A stretch of DNA of 64,000 nucleotides from Chloroflexota bacterium (GTDB taxonomy: Bacteria; Chloroflexota; UBA11872). The translations under genes were made by a program, and so were the position numbers. Of the stretch, positions 1-8,389 are shown one piece after another; the stretch's first letter is position 1, and every line of letters starts with the position of its first letter. The notes under the pieces were generated by a model. The model did not search any database. It saw only the letters and a list, made by a program, of their open reading frames with translations, and was not told where the DNA came from. The stretch lies in the NCBI GenBank assembly GCA_026708035.1, contig JAPOVQ010000011.1, positions 1 to 64,000 on the forward strand, in the 5' to 3' direction.

Positions 1-114
1 GGCCAGAAAAAGGCCGTTGATCACTTCGCATGAGACGCACCGTCTGGGCACGGCCCGCGCTCGGTCCAAGGGCCGTCTAACAGGTTTGGCGCGCGCGTCA
101 CCTCTAATTCGCGG

Positions 115-161
115 CACCCCCGGCGGGATTCGAACCCACGACCGTCGGCTTAGAAGGCCGG
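115..161 (-). tRNA. 3' half of tRNA-Arg(UCU), partial; candidate att remnant
   Basis: Read on the minus strand, this stretch has an anticodon stem-loop with loop CTTCTAA (anticodon TCT), a variable region, a T-arm with loop TTCGAAT, and the 3' acceptor strand CGGGGGT plus a discriminator G. CCA is not encoded. The matching 5' acceptor strand and D-arm are absent: the DNA that should hold them is the end of the M23 peptidase gene. The outermost anticodon-stem pair is a C-A mismatch, as expected if the identity block starts inside the stem. Displaced tRNA 3' halves like this usually mark the end of an element integrated into a tRNA gene. I found no intact tRNA-Arg(UCU) in the window. Confidence 0.7.
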
Positions 162-174
162 TGGTTGCCGCGAG

Positions 175-876
175 CTAGGCTCCAAGGATTCGCGTCGGAT
201 TAATGTATCCTCCGTCGTGCCTCACTTCGAAGTGCAGATGTGGACCCGTCGACGCGCCCGAGCTTCCCAGTCCGCCTATGGCGTCGCCTCGGTGAACCGC
301 CATTCCAATGGTCATTCCGTAGCCACTTGACGTGCCCGGCTGGAGATGCGCGTAGAGCGTCTGCCAGCCACTGCCATGGTCCAGAACGATGAAATGTCCG
401 TAACCGTCAGGATCCCAGCCGATCCTGGTGATCACGCCATCAGCGGCCGCCTGCACCAGCGTGCCGAGTTGAGCTGCAATGTCGATGCCCCAGTGAGGAC
501 ACATAGCTGCCGTGCAGCCTCCGTAGTGCGTGGTCATGCGCCCAACCACCGGCCAGAGCCAAGTCCGGGGAAGTTCCTCGCCGATGATCAATGAGTCGGG
601 TTCGACCGGTTGGCGCCAATCCGACGAGCCGTGGTCAATCCCTGCCACGCTCGCGACGAGCTGTCCGAAAACCGCGGCCTGAAGCAGCGACCCAGCCAGA
701 AGCACGACCACTGCAGGCATCAGGCCCAACACGACTGCTAGGCCGATAACGCCTACGGCCGCAGGATGCACGTCGCGCATCTCCTCACGCGTGCGCGCGA
801 CCAAGATCTGCGCCGCCATGCGTAGCCCGAGACTGACTAGGCGCCGGCCTACAGCACCGAGCCACGGCGTAGGCAT
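175..876 (-). CDS. Membrane-anchored M23 (LytM-type) peptidase
   Basis: This 233-residue protein has one hydrophobic segment at about residues 40-66 and a C-terminal M23 endopeptidase domain. The zinc motifs are H128-W-G-I-D132 and H213-L-H215, with the supporting YAH at 175-177. The domain is expected to cut peptidoglycan cross-links outside the membrane. It is the last gene of the conjugation-like operon, 23 bases after the VirB6-like gene. A local wall hydrolase plays the VirB1-like role in Gram-positive type IV secretion systems, so that is the inferred job here. Its stop codon lies 14 bases from the tRNA-Arg remnant, placing it at the edge of the putative element. Confidence 0.85.
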   Translation of the reverse strand: MPTPWLGAVGRRLVSLGLRMAAQILVARTREEMRDVHPAAVGVIGLAVVLGLMPAVVVLLAGSLLQAAVFGQLVASVAGIDHGSSDWRQPVEPDSLIIGEELPRTWLWPVVGRMTTHYGGCTAAMCPHWGIDIAAQLGTLVQAAADGVITRIGWDPDGYGHFIVLDHGSGWQTLYAHLQPGTSSGYGMTIGMAVHRGDAIGGLGSSGASTGPHLHFEVRHDGGYINPTRILGA

Positions 877-899
877 CGCGATGTCCTAGTCCCGCATCG

Positions 900-2162
900 T
901 CAGCGGCCGGGTGGTCGTCGTGGCGCCGTGCCGGCTCCACGGACAGATCGGGAGTCGCGCACCAAATTGCGGACGGCCACGTAGTGATGGACCCCACGGC
1001 CCCACACGGACTGCGGCGTGATGGCCGGCAACTGCGACATTCCGGCCATGAGCCATCGTGGGAACTGGAGCACCACCCCGAGACTCACGATCAGCATCGC
1101 GATCGACAGCAAGCTCGGCGGCTGTGCCGCGATTATTCCGAATACCACCACTAGCCCAAATACGATGGCCGCCTTTTCGAAGACCACTTGCGCGACTCGC
1201 TTCACCCACGCATCCATCAGCCCACGAGCGAACGGCAGCAGACTGAGCACCATGACGAGCGGCGCCGCCACCACCAGGACCCAGATCCAAATCAGTCGCA
1301 GCGCGAACTTCATGGCCAGCAGCACGACTTCAAGCAGGAGGATCAAATAGAGCAGCGTGCGGAATAGGGTGGTCCATAGCCCGCCGACGACGCCGCCGGT
1401 GCCCGCGGTGCCCCAGCTCCAGCGCTCGAATAGCTCGAGAGGGCTATCGCGGTCGATGACTTCGCCTCCAAGGGTCACGAACGCGTGCACCAGCAGATTG
1501 TTGAGCTGCAGCATGGCTTCGACCATGCTGAAGCTCGCCAGAGCAAACCCCACGGCCACCACCGTCTGGCCGGCGAAGGTGCGCAGATCGACCGGCGCCC
1601 CCATGAACACCTTGTAGAGCGCGAAGCCGACGAAGATCACCACCACCAAGGAGATCAGCGGTGTCCGCGCGTTCAACGCCAGATCGCGCGTGCGGTCCCA
1701 CATGGCGCGGAGTGCCTGGTTGGCCTTGGAAGGGACGTAGAAGTCCTTGAGGGGCGTACCGCCCGGCACGGCGGCAAACGCGCGGTCCATCGCACCGCCC
1801 GGGTTCGGCTCGATACTGTCCGGTACGGTCAGCATCCAGCGCCATGCCCAGGCCAAGGGGGCGTGCAGCGCCTGGATCAGCGAGGCGGTGGCGCCAAGAC
1901 CCGCCGTCGCCGCGACGGATCCGGGATCGCGCCACACCGGTGGAAACAGTGAGGTTAGGGTCTCTCGGAGCATTTCACCCAGGCGGTCTGCCAAGGGCTC
2001 GGATAGGTCATCGGCGATATCGCCCGCCGAGTCGGATGAGACCGTCTCGCCGGGCGTAGTCGTTTCGGCGGTCGCAGGCGTGTCGGCCAACACCGGTGCC
2101 GGCAAGCAACAGACGAGCACCGTCGCCAGACCGAGCACGGCCGAGACGAGCCACCGGCGCAT
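900..2162 (-). CDS. VirB6/TrbL-like conjugation membrane protein
   Basis: This 420-residue protein has a probable signal peptide (residues 1-26, ending near VLA-D). An extracytoplasmic acidic segment follows, then several long hydrophobic stretches in the second half (starting near residues 168, 195, 260 and 325), and a basic proline/arginine-rich tail. This layout matches VirB6/TrbL-type channel proteins of type IV secretion systems. I call the family from topology and position only. The gene starts 8 bases after virB4 and is followed by the M23 peptidase, as in Gram-positive-type conjugation operons. Confidence 0.65.
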   Translation of the reverse strand: MRRWLVSAVLGLATVLVCCLPAPVLADTPATAETTTPGETVSSDSAGDIADDLSEPLADRLGEMLRETLTSLFPPVWRDPGSVAATAGLGATASLIQALHAPLAWAWRWMLTVPDSIEPNPGGAMDRAFAAVPGGTPLKDFYVPSKANQALRAMWDRTRDLALNARTPLISLVVVIFVGFALYKVFMGAPVDLRTFAGQTVVAVGFALASFSMVEAMLQLNNLLVHAFVTLGGEVIDRDSPLELFERWSWGTAGTGGVVGGLWTTLFRTLLYLILLLEVVLLAMKFALRLIWIWVLVVAAPLVMVLSLLPFARGLMDAWVKRVAQVVFEKAAIVFGLVVVFGIIAAQPPSLLSIAMLIVSLGVVLQFPRWLMAGMSQLPAITPQSVWGRGVHHYVAVRNLVRDSRSVRGAGTAPRRPPGR

Positions 2163-2170
2163 CGAGGCTG

Positions 2171-4708
2171 CTAGGCGCCGGGTTTTGGCGCGGCACCGGC
2201 ACGACGGCGCGCGCCGACCGCATCCACCCGGAACGCCGGTGTCTCCAGCGCCACTCGGTCGCCAGCGCCAATGAGCGCCAACCCCTGACCGCGACGCGCC
2301 CGCGCGAGGATGGCGAGCTCTTCGTTGCTCAGGGCAAAGGCCTCGCGCAACGCCCGCTCGTGCGTCGGATGCTGGCGGAACAGCAGAGTCGCGGCGCAGT
2401 TCGCGAGGATCGCACGCGCCTTCGGCTCTTCGACGAGGTCGGAGACATCCTGCGACACCAGCACAAGCATGGTTTGCATCGCCCGCGCCGTCTTGGCCAA
2501 TTCAAGGAGGAAGTCGGCACCCTGCTCGCAGCTGAGCAGCGTCCACGCCTCGTCCACCACGATCACGCGCCGCCGGTGCTCGCGATCCATCCAGTTCCGG
2601 AGATGGAGCAGGATCACGTAGTACACCAGCGGCAGAATCTCGGCTTGATCGGCTCGCTGATCGCGCAGGGCAAACACCGTGCAGTCGTTACTCAGATCGA
2701 CGTTGGTCGGACGATTGAATAGCTCGGCCAACTGCCCGCTCGTAAAGCGCTCCAGCCGCTCCAGAAGATCGCGAGCGGCTTGGCCGTACATGGCGTCGTG
2801 GCCATATCGATCCTCGATTAGCCTCACGAAGTCGGATGTGGTGGGCGGCGACCGGCCGTAGGTCGACGGATCGGCTGCCTCGATATGGCGTTTTCGGAAT
2901 GTGGGCTCAATGGCGTTGTCGATGATGGTTCGCTGCTGCTCGCTGAGACCCCCGAGGGCAAGCCGCCAGAATCCGCGCAGGCCGCTCGCCACCCGTGCGA
3001 AGCCGCGGGCGTCGCTCACGCCGGCTAGGTCCCAGACGTTGATGGCCTGCGACGAGGCCATCGCCGGTTTGAGCACCTGCCCGTTGCAGACCCGGGCGAG
3101 GGCACCGTATTCATTCTTGGGATCGAGGACAGTCAGGCTGGCCCCTGAGAGCCACAGCCCGAAGGCGATCTGCTTGGCACAGTGGCTCTTGCCGCCGCCG
3201 CTCTGTCCCAAGACCGCCAGATGGGGATTCTCGTGGCGTTCGGCAAAGGGATCGATGATGACCGGGGCATGGCCGTGACCGCCACCCACCGTCGTGCCCA
3301 GGAAGATGCCACCGGACTCCGCGAGACCCGGCGCATGAAAGGGAACCGCGGCCGCTAGCGGGCCGGTGGTCAGTCCACGCCAGCGGCCGAGGCGATCCTC
3401 TGCCAACGGCAGCAGGCTGTGCAGGCCTTCTTGCTGGTAGCCGACCACGCGAGAGGCCAGCATTCCGTGTCCCGCGAGCTCCGCCTCTACGTCCTGCGTG
3501 GCCTGTTCAAGGGTTTCCGCATTGTCCGCAGCAACGCCGATTACCAGCGAGATGCGAACGTAGCGCTCGCGGGCCCGGAAGGCCTCGTGGACGTCTTCGA
3601 GGTCTTCCAGCCGCTGACGCGAGGCGCGGGCGGCCACGGGGTTCAATTCTTCGCCAGCTGCTACCTCACTCAGCAGCTCGCGCTCGGTGCTGGACAGACG
3701 ACGGCGAATCGTGCGGTCGTCGACCGGCGAGACGAAGAGCGCCAGGTCGAGGTCGTGCTTCAGCGTGGCGAACCAGCGCAGCCAGCCGGCGTCGACTTCC
3801 CGCGGGTAGCTACGCAGCGCCAGGGTGCGTAGATGGCGGGCCTGCGGCCCCGGACCCTGGACAACCAGATGGTCCGGTTGGCACGCGATCCACTCTGGAA
3901 AGGGATCCGCAAGGTCAAAGCCGAAACGCGTGACCGGGAGCGCCCCGCTCCGGTATTTGGTTCGGCCACCGGACCCGTTCGCCTTCAGCGCATCCTGCAC
4001 CTTCTGCACGGGAGCAGTCGCCGATCGAAAGAGGCCTTCGACCAACTCAATGAGGTCAAGGCCTTCGAGAGGCCGACTGCTGATGCCGGCTCGCGCTAGG
4101 CCCTCGCGAACCAATCGCACCCGCGCCTCGAGCGCGCCGGAATTCACCACGCCGTGGTCGGAGGACGGACGCCTCGACCACCATGGACGTGAGCGCGACG
4201 ACTGGCCGTGCGCCAGCAATACAAAGCACCGCACCTGTCGCATGTGCCAACGACCGTGGGCGACGCGCACGGCCTCGGCATATGTCGTTGGCCGTCGAGA
4301 GTCGTCGTCTCCCTCGCCGGCCGCCACGCCGAGCAGGCGGTTTCGCAGGTCGAGCTTGTCGTCCCACGTCAACGACCAACGGCGGGCTGCGTCGGACAAA
4401 TGGGTGGCCGGATCAAACGCGCGGTTGCGCAGCACGATCTGGACCGGACACGGGAGACTCGTCAGCAGCTGTGCCAGCCCGGAAACGGCAGATGCCATTT
4501 GCGACTCGGCAAGCAGCTCGAGATTGAGCGGCCGAACTTCGAGCGCGGCCACCAGCGCGCCGTCGGTCCGCAGAATCCCCTGCTGCCCAATCCCACGCAC
4601 GCCTAATGGCAACGGTGGCTGGTCGTACGGACCGATATCGAGATCCTGCGAGCCCCGGGGCTGGGGCTTACCTCGTGATGGAGCGGGCGATGGGCTATCC
4701 GTCGACAC
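2171..4708 (-). CDS. virB4: VirB4-family type IV secretion ATPase
   Basis: This is a cytoplasmic or peripheral membrane ATPase that powers type IV secretion. The Walker A motif GQSGGGKS is near residue 500 and the Walker B strand VIVVDEA near residue 715, with a preceding N-terminal VirB4 domain, about 845 residues in all. The frame stays open to 4891, but that stretch lies inside the PrgI gene. I therefore choose GTG at 4706-4708, which has GGGGA a few bases upstream and overlaps the PrgI gene by 14 bases. The PrgI-VirB4 order is the standard pairing in Gram-positive-type conjugation systems. All motifs are intact, so the gene looks functional. Confidence 0.9.
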   Translation of the reverse strand: MSTDSPSPAPSRGKPQPRGSQDLDIGPYDQPPLPLGVRGIGQQGILRTDGALVAALEVRPLNLELLAESQMASAVSGLAQLLTSLPCPVQIVLRNRAFDPATHLSDAARRWSLTWDDKLDLRNRLLGVAAGEGDDDSRRPTTYAEAVRVAHGRWHMRQVRCFVLLAHGQSSRSRPWWSRRPSSDHGVVNSGALEARVRLVREGLARAGISSRPLEGLDLIELVEGLFRSATAPVQKVQDALKANGSGGRTKYRSGALPVTRFGFDLADPFPEWIACQPDHLVVQGPGPQARHLRTLALRSYPREVDAGWLRWFATLKHDLDLALFVSPVDDRTIRRRLSSTERELLSEVAAGEELNPVAARASRQRLEDLEDVHEAFRARERYVRISLVIGVAADNAETLEQATQDVEAELAGHGMLASRVVGYQQEGLHSLLPLAEDRLGRWRGLTTGPLAAAVPFHAPGLAESGGIFLGTTVGGGHGHAPVIIDPFAERHENPHLAVLGQSGGGKSHCAKQIAFGLWLSGASLTVLDPKNEYGALARVCNGQVLKPAMASSQAINVWDLAGVSDARGFARVASGLRGFWRLALGGLSEQQRTIIDNAIEPTFRKRHIEAADPSTYGRSPPTTSDFVRLIEDRYGHDAMYGQAARDLLERLERFTSGQLAELFNRPTNVDLSNDCTVFALRDQRADQAEILPLVYYVILLHLRNWMDREHRRRVIVVDEAWTLLSCEQGADFLLELAKTARAMQTMLVLVSQDVSDLVEEPKARAILANCAATLLFRQHPTHERALREAFALSNEELAILARARRGQGLALIGAGDRVALETPAFRVDAVGARRRAGAAPKPGA

Positions 4709-5135
4709 GGAATCCCCAGCCGTGCCGGACGACGGTGGCCGACGCTTGATCCTGCAAGTCCAGGCGATAGAGCGGATCGGGGATTCGCAGACATCGTGTT
4801 TCCCGCAGCGGCGGCCGGTGCCGGGCGACGAGACGCGGACGGAGCCAGAATCGACCCAGTGCCATGAGGTGTCGGTCGAGCGGTTGATCATCGACCCGCA
4901 CCCGCATGAGTGACCATCCGAGCAACACCGGAAGCGCGAGGGCGAACCCCACCAGCGGGCCGAGACCGAGCCAAGGCACCAGGACGGCGATCAGCCCGAG
5001 CTCGAACCCACCCAAGACCAGCAGCCAGAGCAGCTCGCGATTGGTCAGGCGAAAGCCACCCAGAGGCCAGCGGGCCGGCACATTCTCAAGATCCTCCGGG
5101 ATGACGAAGCGCAGGGGCGAGGCCGGCGACGTCAC
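4695..5135 (-). CDS. PrgI family (VirB3-like) membrane protein
   Basis: This 146-residue protein has the PrgI layout: a short cytoplasmic N-terminus with the PEDLENVPARW-type entry motif, two closely spaced membrane segments (about residues 32-80), and a cytoplasmic tail. PrgI is the VirB3 equivalent that partners VirB4. It starts at GTG, overlapping the stop of the pilin-like gene (GTGA), and its 3' end overlaps virB4 by 14 bases. Translation of the three genes is therefore probably coupled. Confidence 0.8.
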   Translation of the reverse strand: MTSPASPLRFVIPEDLENVPARWPLGGFRLTNRELLWLLVLGGFELGLIAVLVPWLGLGPLVGFALALPVLLGWSLMRVRVDDQPLDRHLMALGRFWLRPRLVARHRPPLRETRCLRIPDPLYRLDLQDQASATVVRHGWGFRVDG

Positions 5136-5467
5136 GTCCTGCCACCCATCGTGTCAACCAGAAACTCCACTGCGGCCTGCAGCAGCCCGAAGTTGAACGC
5201 CATCACCAGCCCATAGACCACCAGCGCCTGCATGGCAAAGCGGCGAGCCTCGAGCTGCGCCTCGACGCTATTCGAGGTCCAAGCGGCAATCGCCTTCCAG
5301 CCAATTGCCGCCGCCACTGCCAGGCTGGCAATCGCGGCCAGAAAGCCCTTGAGGGACTCCACCGCAAAAGTGATTGGGTCGGTCGTCTGCGCAAACGCGG
5401 GCACGGCCGGCAATAGCATCAAGGCCAACAGGGTGATCACCAGGCATGCGCGTCGACCTGTGCTCAC
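5132..5467 (-). CDS. Pilin-like (VirB2/TrbC-type) small membrane protein
   Basis: From GTG at 5467 the product is 111 residues. It has a signal peptide ending near AFA-Q, then two hydrophobic helices (about residues 40-62 and 82-105) separated by a short polar loop. That is the plan of VirB2/TrbC pilins and of the small two-helix proteins found before PrgI in Gram-positive-type T4SS operons. The frame is open further upstream, but that stretch is arginine-rich shadow of the neighbouring gene. The chosen start makes a GTGA overlap with the upstream gene. Assignment rests on topology and neighbours. Confidence 0.65.
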   Translation of the reverse strand: MSTGRRACLVITLLALMLLPAVPAFAQTTDPITFAVESLKGFLAAIASLAVAAAIGWKAIAAWTSNSVEAQLEARRFAMQALVVYGLVMAFNFGLLQAAVEFLVDTMGGRT

Positions 5468-6831
5468 GGCTGCACCTCGCACGCCGCCTCGGGCACGGAG
5501 GCAAAACTCCGCACGACGCGGCGCAGCACGGCTCGCAGTCCGCCGGGGCCGCTTCCAGGATGCGGGGGCCTCGACTGCATGAGCCCCAGGCGCTCGGCCA
5601 CCTCGTCGATGGCCGAGCGAAAGGCCTCGAGCTCGTCGATCATCCAACTGTGCGGAAGCTCGCCGCGGCTCTGCGCCACCGCGACGTAGGGGTGCGCGTC
5701 CGGGATCACTCCGATGACGGGGATCTCGAACCCCACGCCCTCGGCGATCAGTTTGGCGATCTCCGAGACGCGGCGGCGATCGCCGCGTCGGACGCGGTTC
5801 AGCAACAGGAACAGCCGGTCCTCAGGCAGGAATTCCGGCCCGATGTCGCGGCGGACCATCGAGATATCGCGAATGGCGTTGACGACATCGGCCTGTGCCG
5901 GAGTGACCACGTAGAGAATGCGATCCGCCCGCGCCAGCGGCTGGAACCGCCAGTGGCCGTATTCGGTGGGAAGGGTGACCACGACGGCCCCATACGGAAA
6001 GTCGCGTGCCGTCACCAGCAGCTCGCGGATCAGATTCGGCTCTTCGCGCTCGAAGCGCGCGTTCCACTGCGCGGCTAGGTGGTCATCGGCCAGGCCGACC
6101 ATCACATGGAAGTTGCGGAATCTCTGCAGACCCGCCTGAAACCCCTCGCGATTGGGCTGGCGCAGAAACGCCGCGATCCCGGGAGAGGCTTCGACGCCAC
6201 AGTAGGCCGCCAGGTCGTCCTTCGGATCTCCTCCGACGAGCAGAACCGGCACGTTGCGCTCGGCGATGGCCCAGGCCAGGTTGGAGGCGAGGGTGTCCTT
6301 GCCAATCCCTCCCTTCCGCGCCGTGAGGCAGACGATCGATCGCCCCGCCGGCGGCACCGCCAAGCGCTCCGCCAATTGCTCGGCGGCGGCCGTTTCCTGC
6401 TGTCGAGCACGCTGCTGCTCGGCTCGAGTGGCGCAACCGAGCGCCCAGGCTCGCCCGATTACCTCGGCGGCGTCGACGGGCCGATAGTGCACGGCATCGA
6501 CGGCTGGCAAGCGCTCTAGGTCGTCGTTCATGCCGTCGTGCCAAACCTCGATGAGCACTATTGCGCGCCTGCCCTGCGCTTGAAGATTGGTTAGAAAGGC
6601 AAGCAAGCCGTTGTCGGCATCCTCGGGAAAGAGCTCCGCTCCGACGATCACCACGTCAGGCTGGCTCGCTGCCACGTGGGCTGCAGCATCCGCGCCGTTG
6701 GTAGAGAGACCCGCGAGCTCAAATTGGTCGGCCGGCCGCTGGGCCATTGCGGCGCGCACCTCCTGGATCTCGGCCGCCCGCAGCAGGCACAGGTGCACCC
6801 GGATCGGCAGGCTGGTTCCTTGATCGTTCAC
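5464..6831 (-). CDS. CpaE-like MinD/ParA-family ATPase
   Basis: This 455-residue protein has an N-terminal receiver-like region (about residues 10-130) without a full phospho-acceptor set. A MinD/ParA ATPase domain follows, with the deviant Walker A KGGIGKDT at 173-180 and a switch-like Asp near 202. The layout is that of CpaE/TadZ proteins, which place pilus or secretion machines at particular cell sites. It heads the conjugation-like operon and overlaps the pilin-like gene by 4 bases, so it probably positions or regulates that apparatus. A plasmid-type partition role is less likely, since no ParB is nearby. Confidence 0.75.
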   Translation of the reverse strand: MNDQGTSLPIRVHLCLLRAAEIQEVRAAMAQRPADQFELAGLSTNGADAAAHVAASQPDVVIVGAELFPEDADNGLLAFLTNLQAQGRRAIVLIEVWHDGMNDDLERLPAVDAVHYRPVDAAEVIGRAWALGCATRAEQQRARQQETAAAEQLAERLAVPPAGRSIVCLTARKGGIGKDTLASNLAWAIAERNVPVLLVGGDPKDDLAAYCGVEASPGIAAFLRQPNREGFQAGLQRFRNFHVMVGLADDHLAAQWNARFEREEPNLIRELLVTARDFPYGAVVVTLPTEYGHWRFQPLARADRILYVVTPAQADVVNAIRDISMVRRDIGPEFLPEDRLFLLLNRVRRGDRRRVSEIAKLIAEGVGFEIPVIGVIPDAHPYVAVAQSRGELPHSWMIDELEAFRSAIDEVAERLGLMQSRPPHPGSGPGGLRAVLRRVVRSFASVPEAACEVQP

Positions 6832-6977
6832 GACCGGGTCGGGCTCCTTCGCTCACGCAGGGCGGCGGCGTCGGGGAGGCGCGACGCCGCCGCCGGCGTG
6901 CGGGTGCGCGCCAATTGCGCGCTGAGATCAATCGAGAAGCGCGCGAAGGGTTCTGGAATCCAGGATTCCGTAATCAT
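6828..6977 (-). CDS. Possible 49-residue leader ORF of the conjugation operon
   Basis: A short ORF runs from ATG at 6977 to a TGA that overlaps the GTG start of the CpaE-like gene (GTGA). The product is basic, has no membrane segment, and belongs to no family I recognise. The overlap suggests translational coupling, but composition alone could also keep the frame open. Its first bases lie in a short palindrome (6955-6969) that has a near-copy at 19209-19227. Confidence 0.3.
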   Translation of the reverse strand: MITESWIPEPFARFSIDLSAQLARTRTPAAASRLPDAAALRERRSPTRS

Positions 6978-7171
6978 GGCGGTCAGGGGGACTCCCGCGG
7001 ATCGAGTGGACGACGCGTTCGTCGCGCGATCCGATCGGCCTAAGCGTCCATGAATCCAGGCACGCGGGACCGTGCCGTGGCGTTGCTCGCCACACCTGTT
7101 GCCTGCACGCCGACCGACCCAACCGTCCCGTGTATCTCCCAACAGAGTCGGGATTTGGGTCGAGCACCGGT

Positions 7172-7909
7172 CTAGCGAACTAGTCCGCGCCGTGCGGCGA
7201 TCAGACAGGCCTCGGCTCGATTCCGGGCGCCGAGCTTGCGGTAGATCACCGTGAGAGCCTTGTCCACGGTGTTGACGGCGATATGCAATTGGTCCGCGAT
7301 CTCACGCGACGTCAGGCCACGAGCGCCGGCCGAGATGATCTCGGTCTGGCGCGGAGTGAGATCTTCCAGGGCGGCATCAGGTTGCTCGCCGGCAGGCGCG
7401 CATGCGTTGAAGAAGGCATCGCGCACGGACTGCCCGATGGTGACGTGCCCCGCGGCGGCGCCCCCTACGACCTCGTGCACTTCCTGCGATGGAGCCGTGG
7501 CGGCCAGCAGGCCGTCGGGCCTCGTCAGCAGCGTGTCCCACAGGCGCTGCTTGCTGTGAAGTGCCACAACTACTCGGGTGGCCGGGTAGCGGGTCCGGAT
7601 CGAAATCGCCCGTTGCAATAGCCGGGTACGGGTGGCCTGCGCCTCGGACACTGTCACCACGACGTCAATGCGGCACCTTGCGCACGCGACGACCGCCGCG
7701 TCGGCATGATGCACAACCCCGACCACCTCGATCGACGGCTGACCCTCCAACTGGCATCGAACGCTGTCGGACGTGACCGGATCCGCGGCCAGCACGAGGA
7801 CACGCACGCGGCGTGTCCTGCCACCAAATGCGCCAGATACTGGTGCCGGAGAGACTGACGGCAGTCTTCGGGTGGACCCTGCCGGCCAGTCTCGTGCGTG
7901 AGTTGACAT
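7172..7909 (-). CDS. LuxR-family response regulator-like transcription factor
   Basis: This 245-residue protein has a degenerate receiver-like domain (about residues 36-150) and a C-terminal LuxR/FixJ helix-turn-helix (about 178-240, with LTPRQTEIISAGARGLTSRE and the following recognition helix). The expected Asp pocket is poorly kept, so phosphorylation is doubtful. It precedes the conjugation-like operon on the same strand, about 200 bases before the first possible ORF, and is divergent to the XRE/ImmA pair. It is therefore a good candidate activator of the transfer genes. This role is inferred from position. Confidence 0.75.
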   Translation of the reverse strand: MSTHARDWPAGSTRRLPSVSPAPVSGAFGGRTRRVRVLVLAADPVTSDSVRCQLEGQPSIEVVGVVHHADAAVVACARCRIDVVVTVSEAQATRTRLLQRAISIRTRYPATRVVVALHSKQRLWDTLLTRPDGLLAATAPSQEVHEVVGGAAAGHVTIGQSVRDAFFNACAPAGEQPDAALEDLTPRQTEIISAGARGLTSREIADQLHIAVNTVDKALTVIYRKLGARNRAEACLIAARRGLVR

Positions 7910-7920
7910 CGCAGATCAGA

Positions 7921-7951
7921 TCACTATGATGGTGATTGATCATCGTAGTGA
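7921..7951. promoter_or_regulatory. Inverted-repeat operator O1
   Basis: Left arm TCACTATGATG and right arm CATCGTAGTGA form an 11-bp inverted repeat with one mismatch and a 9-bp spacer. It lies 11 bases upstream of the LuxR-type gene start, within the divergent promoter region. Its half-site matches that of the second repeat 50 bp away, so one dimeric regulator probably binds both. The XRE protein encoded alongside is the obvious candidate. Confidence 0.6.
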
Positions 7952-7972
7952 CGGCTGGGAGGCCCCGTCAAT

Positions 7973-7999
7973 ACTATTGTGTCTGTAGTTCACAATAGT
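7973..7999. promoter_or_regulatory. Inverted-repeat operator O2
   Basis: Left arm ACTATTGTG and right arm CACAATAGT form a perfect 9-bp inverted repeat, again with a 9-bp spacer. It shares the half-site core ACTAT(T/G)(G/A)TG with O1, and the two centres are 50 bp apart. It lies just before the XRE gene. A potential upstream GTG start at 7979 falls inside it, which argues that the gene really starts at ATG 8027. This is the arrangement expected for autoregulation. Confidence 0.65.
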
Positions 8000-8026
8000 G
8001 AGTCACAGTCCGGGGACCTGGACGAC

Positions 8027-8389
8027 ATGTCCTTGCGCATGCGCTATCTGTTCGCCACTGTTCGCAAGTCCGATGACACCGCCTACACCGTCGATGAGGT
8101 CGCGCGCGGAACCGGCGTCTCCCTGACCTACCTCCGCAACATGCTGGCCGGACGCCAGGACAATCCCAGCCGCAAGGTCATCGCTGCAATTGCCCGGTTC
8201 TTTTGCGTCTCCCCCGCCTACTTCTTCGAATCGGATAGCGAGATCAACTCGGAGTCTGAGGCGCCAGCATCGGAGATCGAAGTCGCGCTTCGATCTGCCG
8301 ATCGTCTGGGGCCTGAAGGCCGGCAAATCTTGCTTGACATGATTCGACTCGCCCAACGGATTGTGGGGCAGCGCAGTCTGGACACGTGA
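8027..8389 (+). CDS. XRE-family repressor (ImmR-like)
   Basis: This is a 120-residue DNA-binding protein. An N-terminal helix-turn-helix (about residues 20-75) has a recognition region around GVSLTYLRNMLAGRQ and an AIARFFCVSPAYFF segment typical of Xre/CI-type regulators. A short acidic linker and C-terminal helix follow. The frame opens at GTG 7979, but that codon lies within operator O2. ATG 8027 with GGGGACCTGG upstream is preferred. It overlaps the ImmA-type gene by 4 bases (GTGA). By analogy with ImmR of ICEBs1 it would repress the divergent element genes. Confidence 0.8.
   Translation: MSLRMRYLFATVRKSDDTAYTVDEVARGTGVSLTYLRNMLAGRQDNPSRKVIAAIARFFCVSPAYFFESDSEINSESEAPASEIEVALRSADRLGPEGRQILLDMIRLAQRIVGQRSLDT

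Noticed and set aside
111-190. Complete tRNA-Arg at the window start
   Set aside because: The 5' acceptor strand and D-arm do not pair with the 3' half, so only a partial tRNA is supported.
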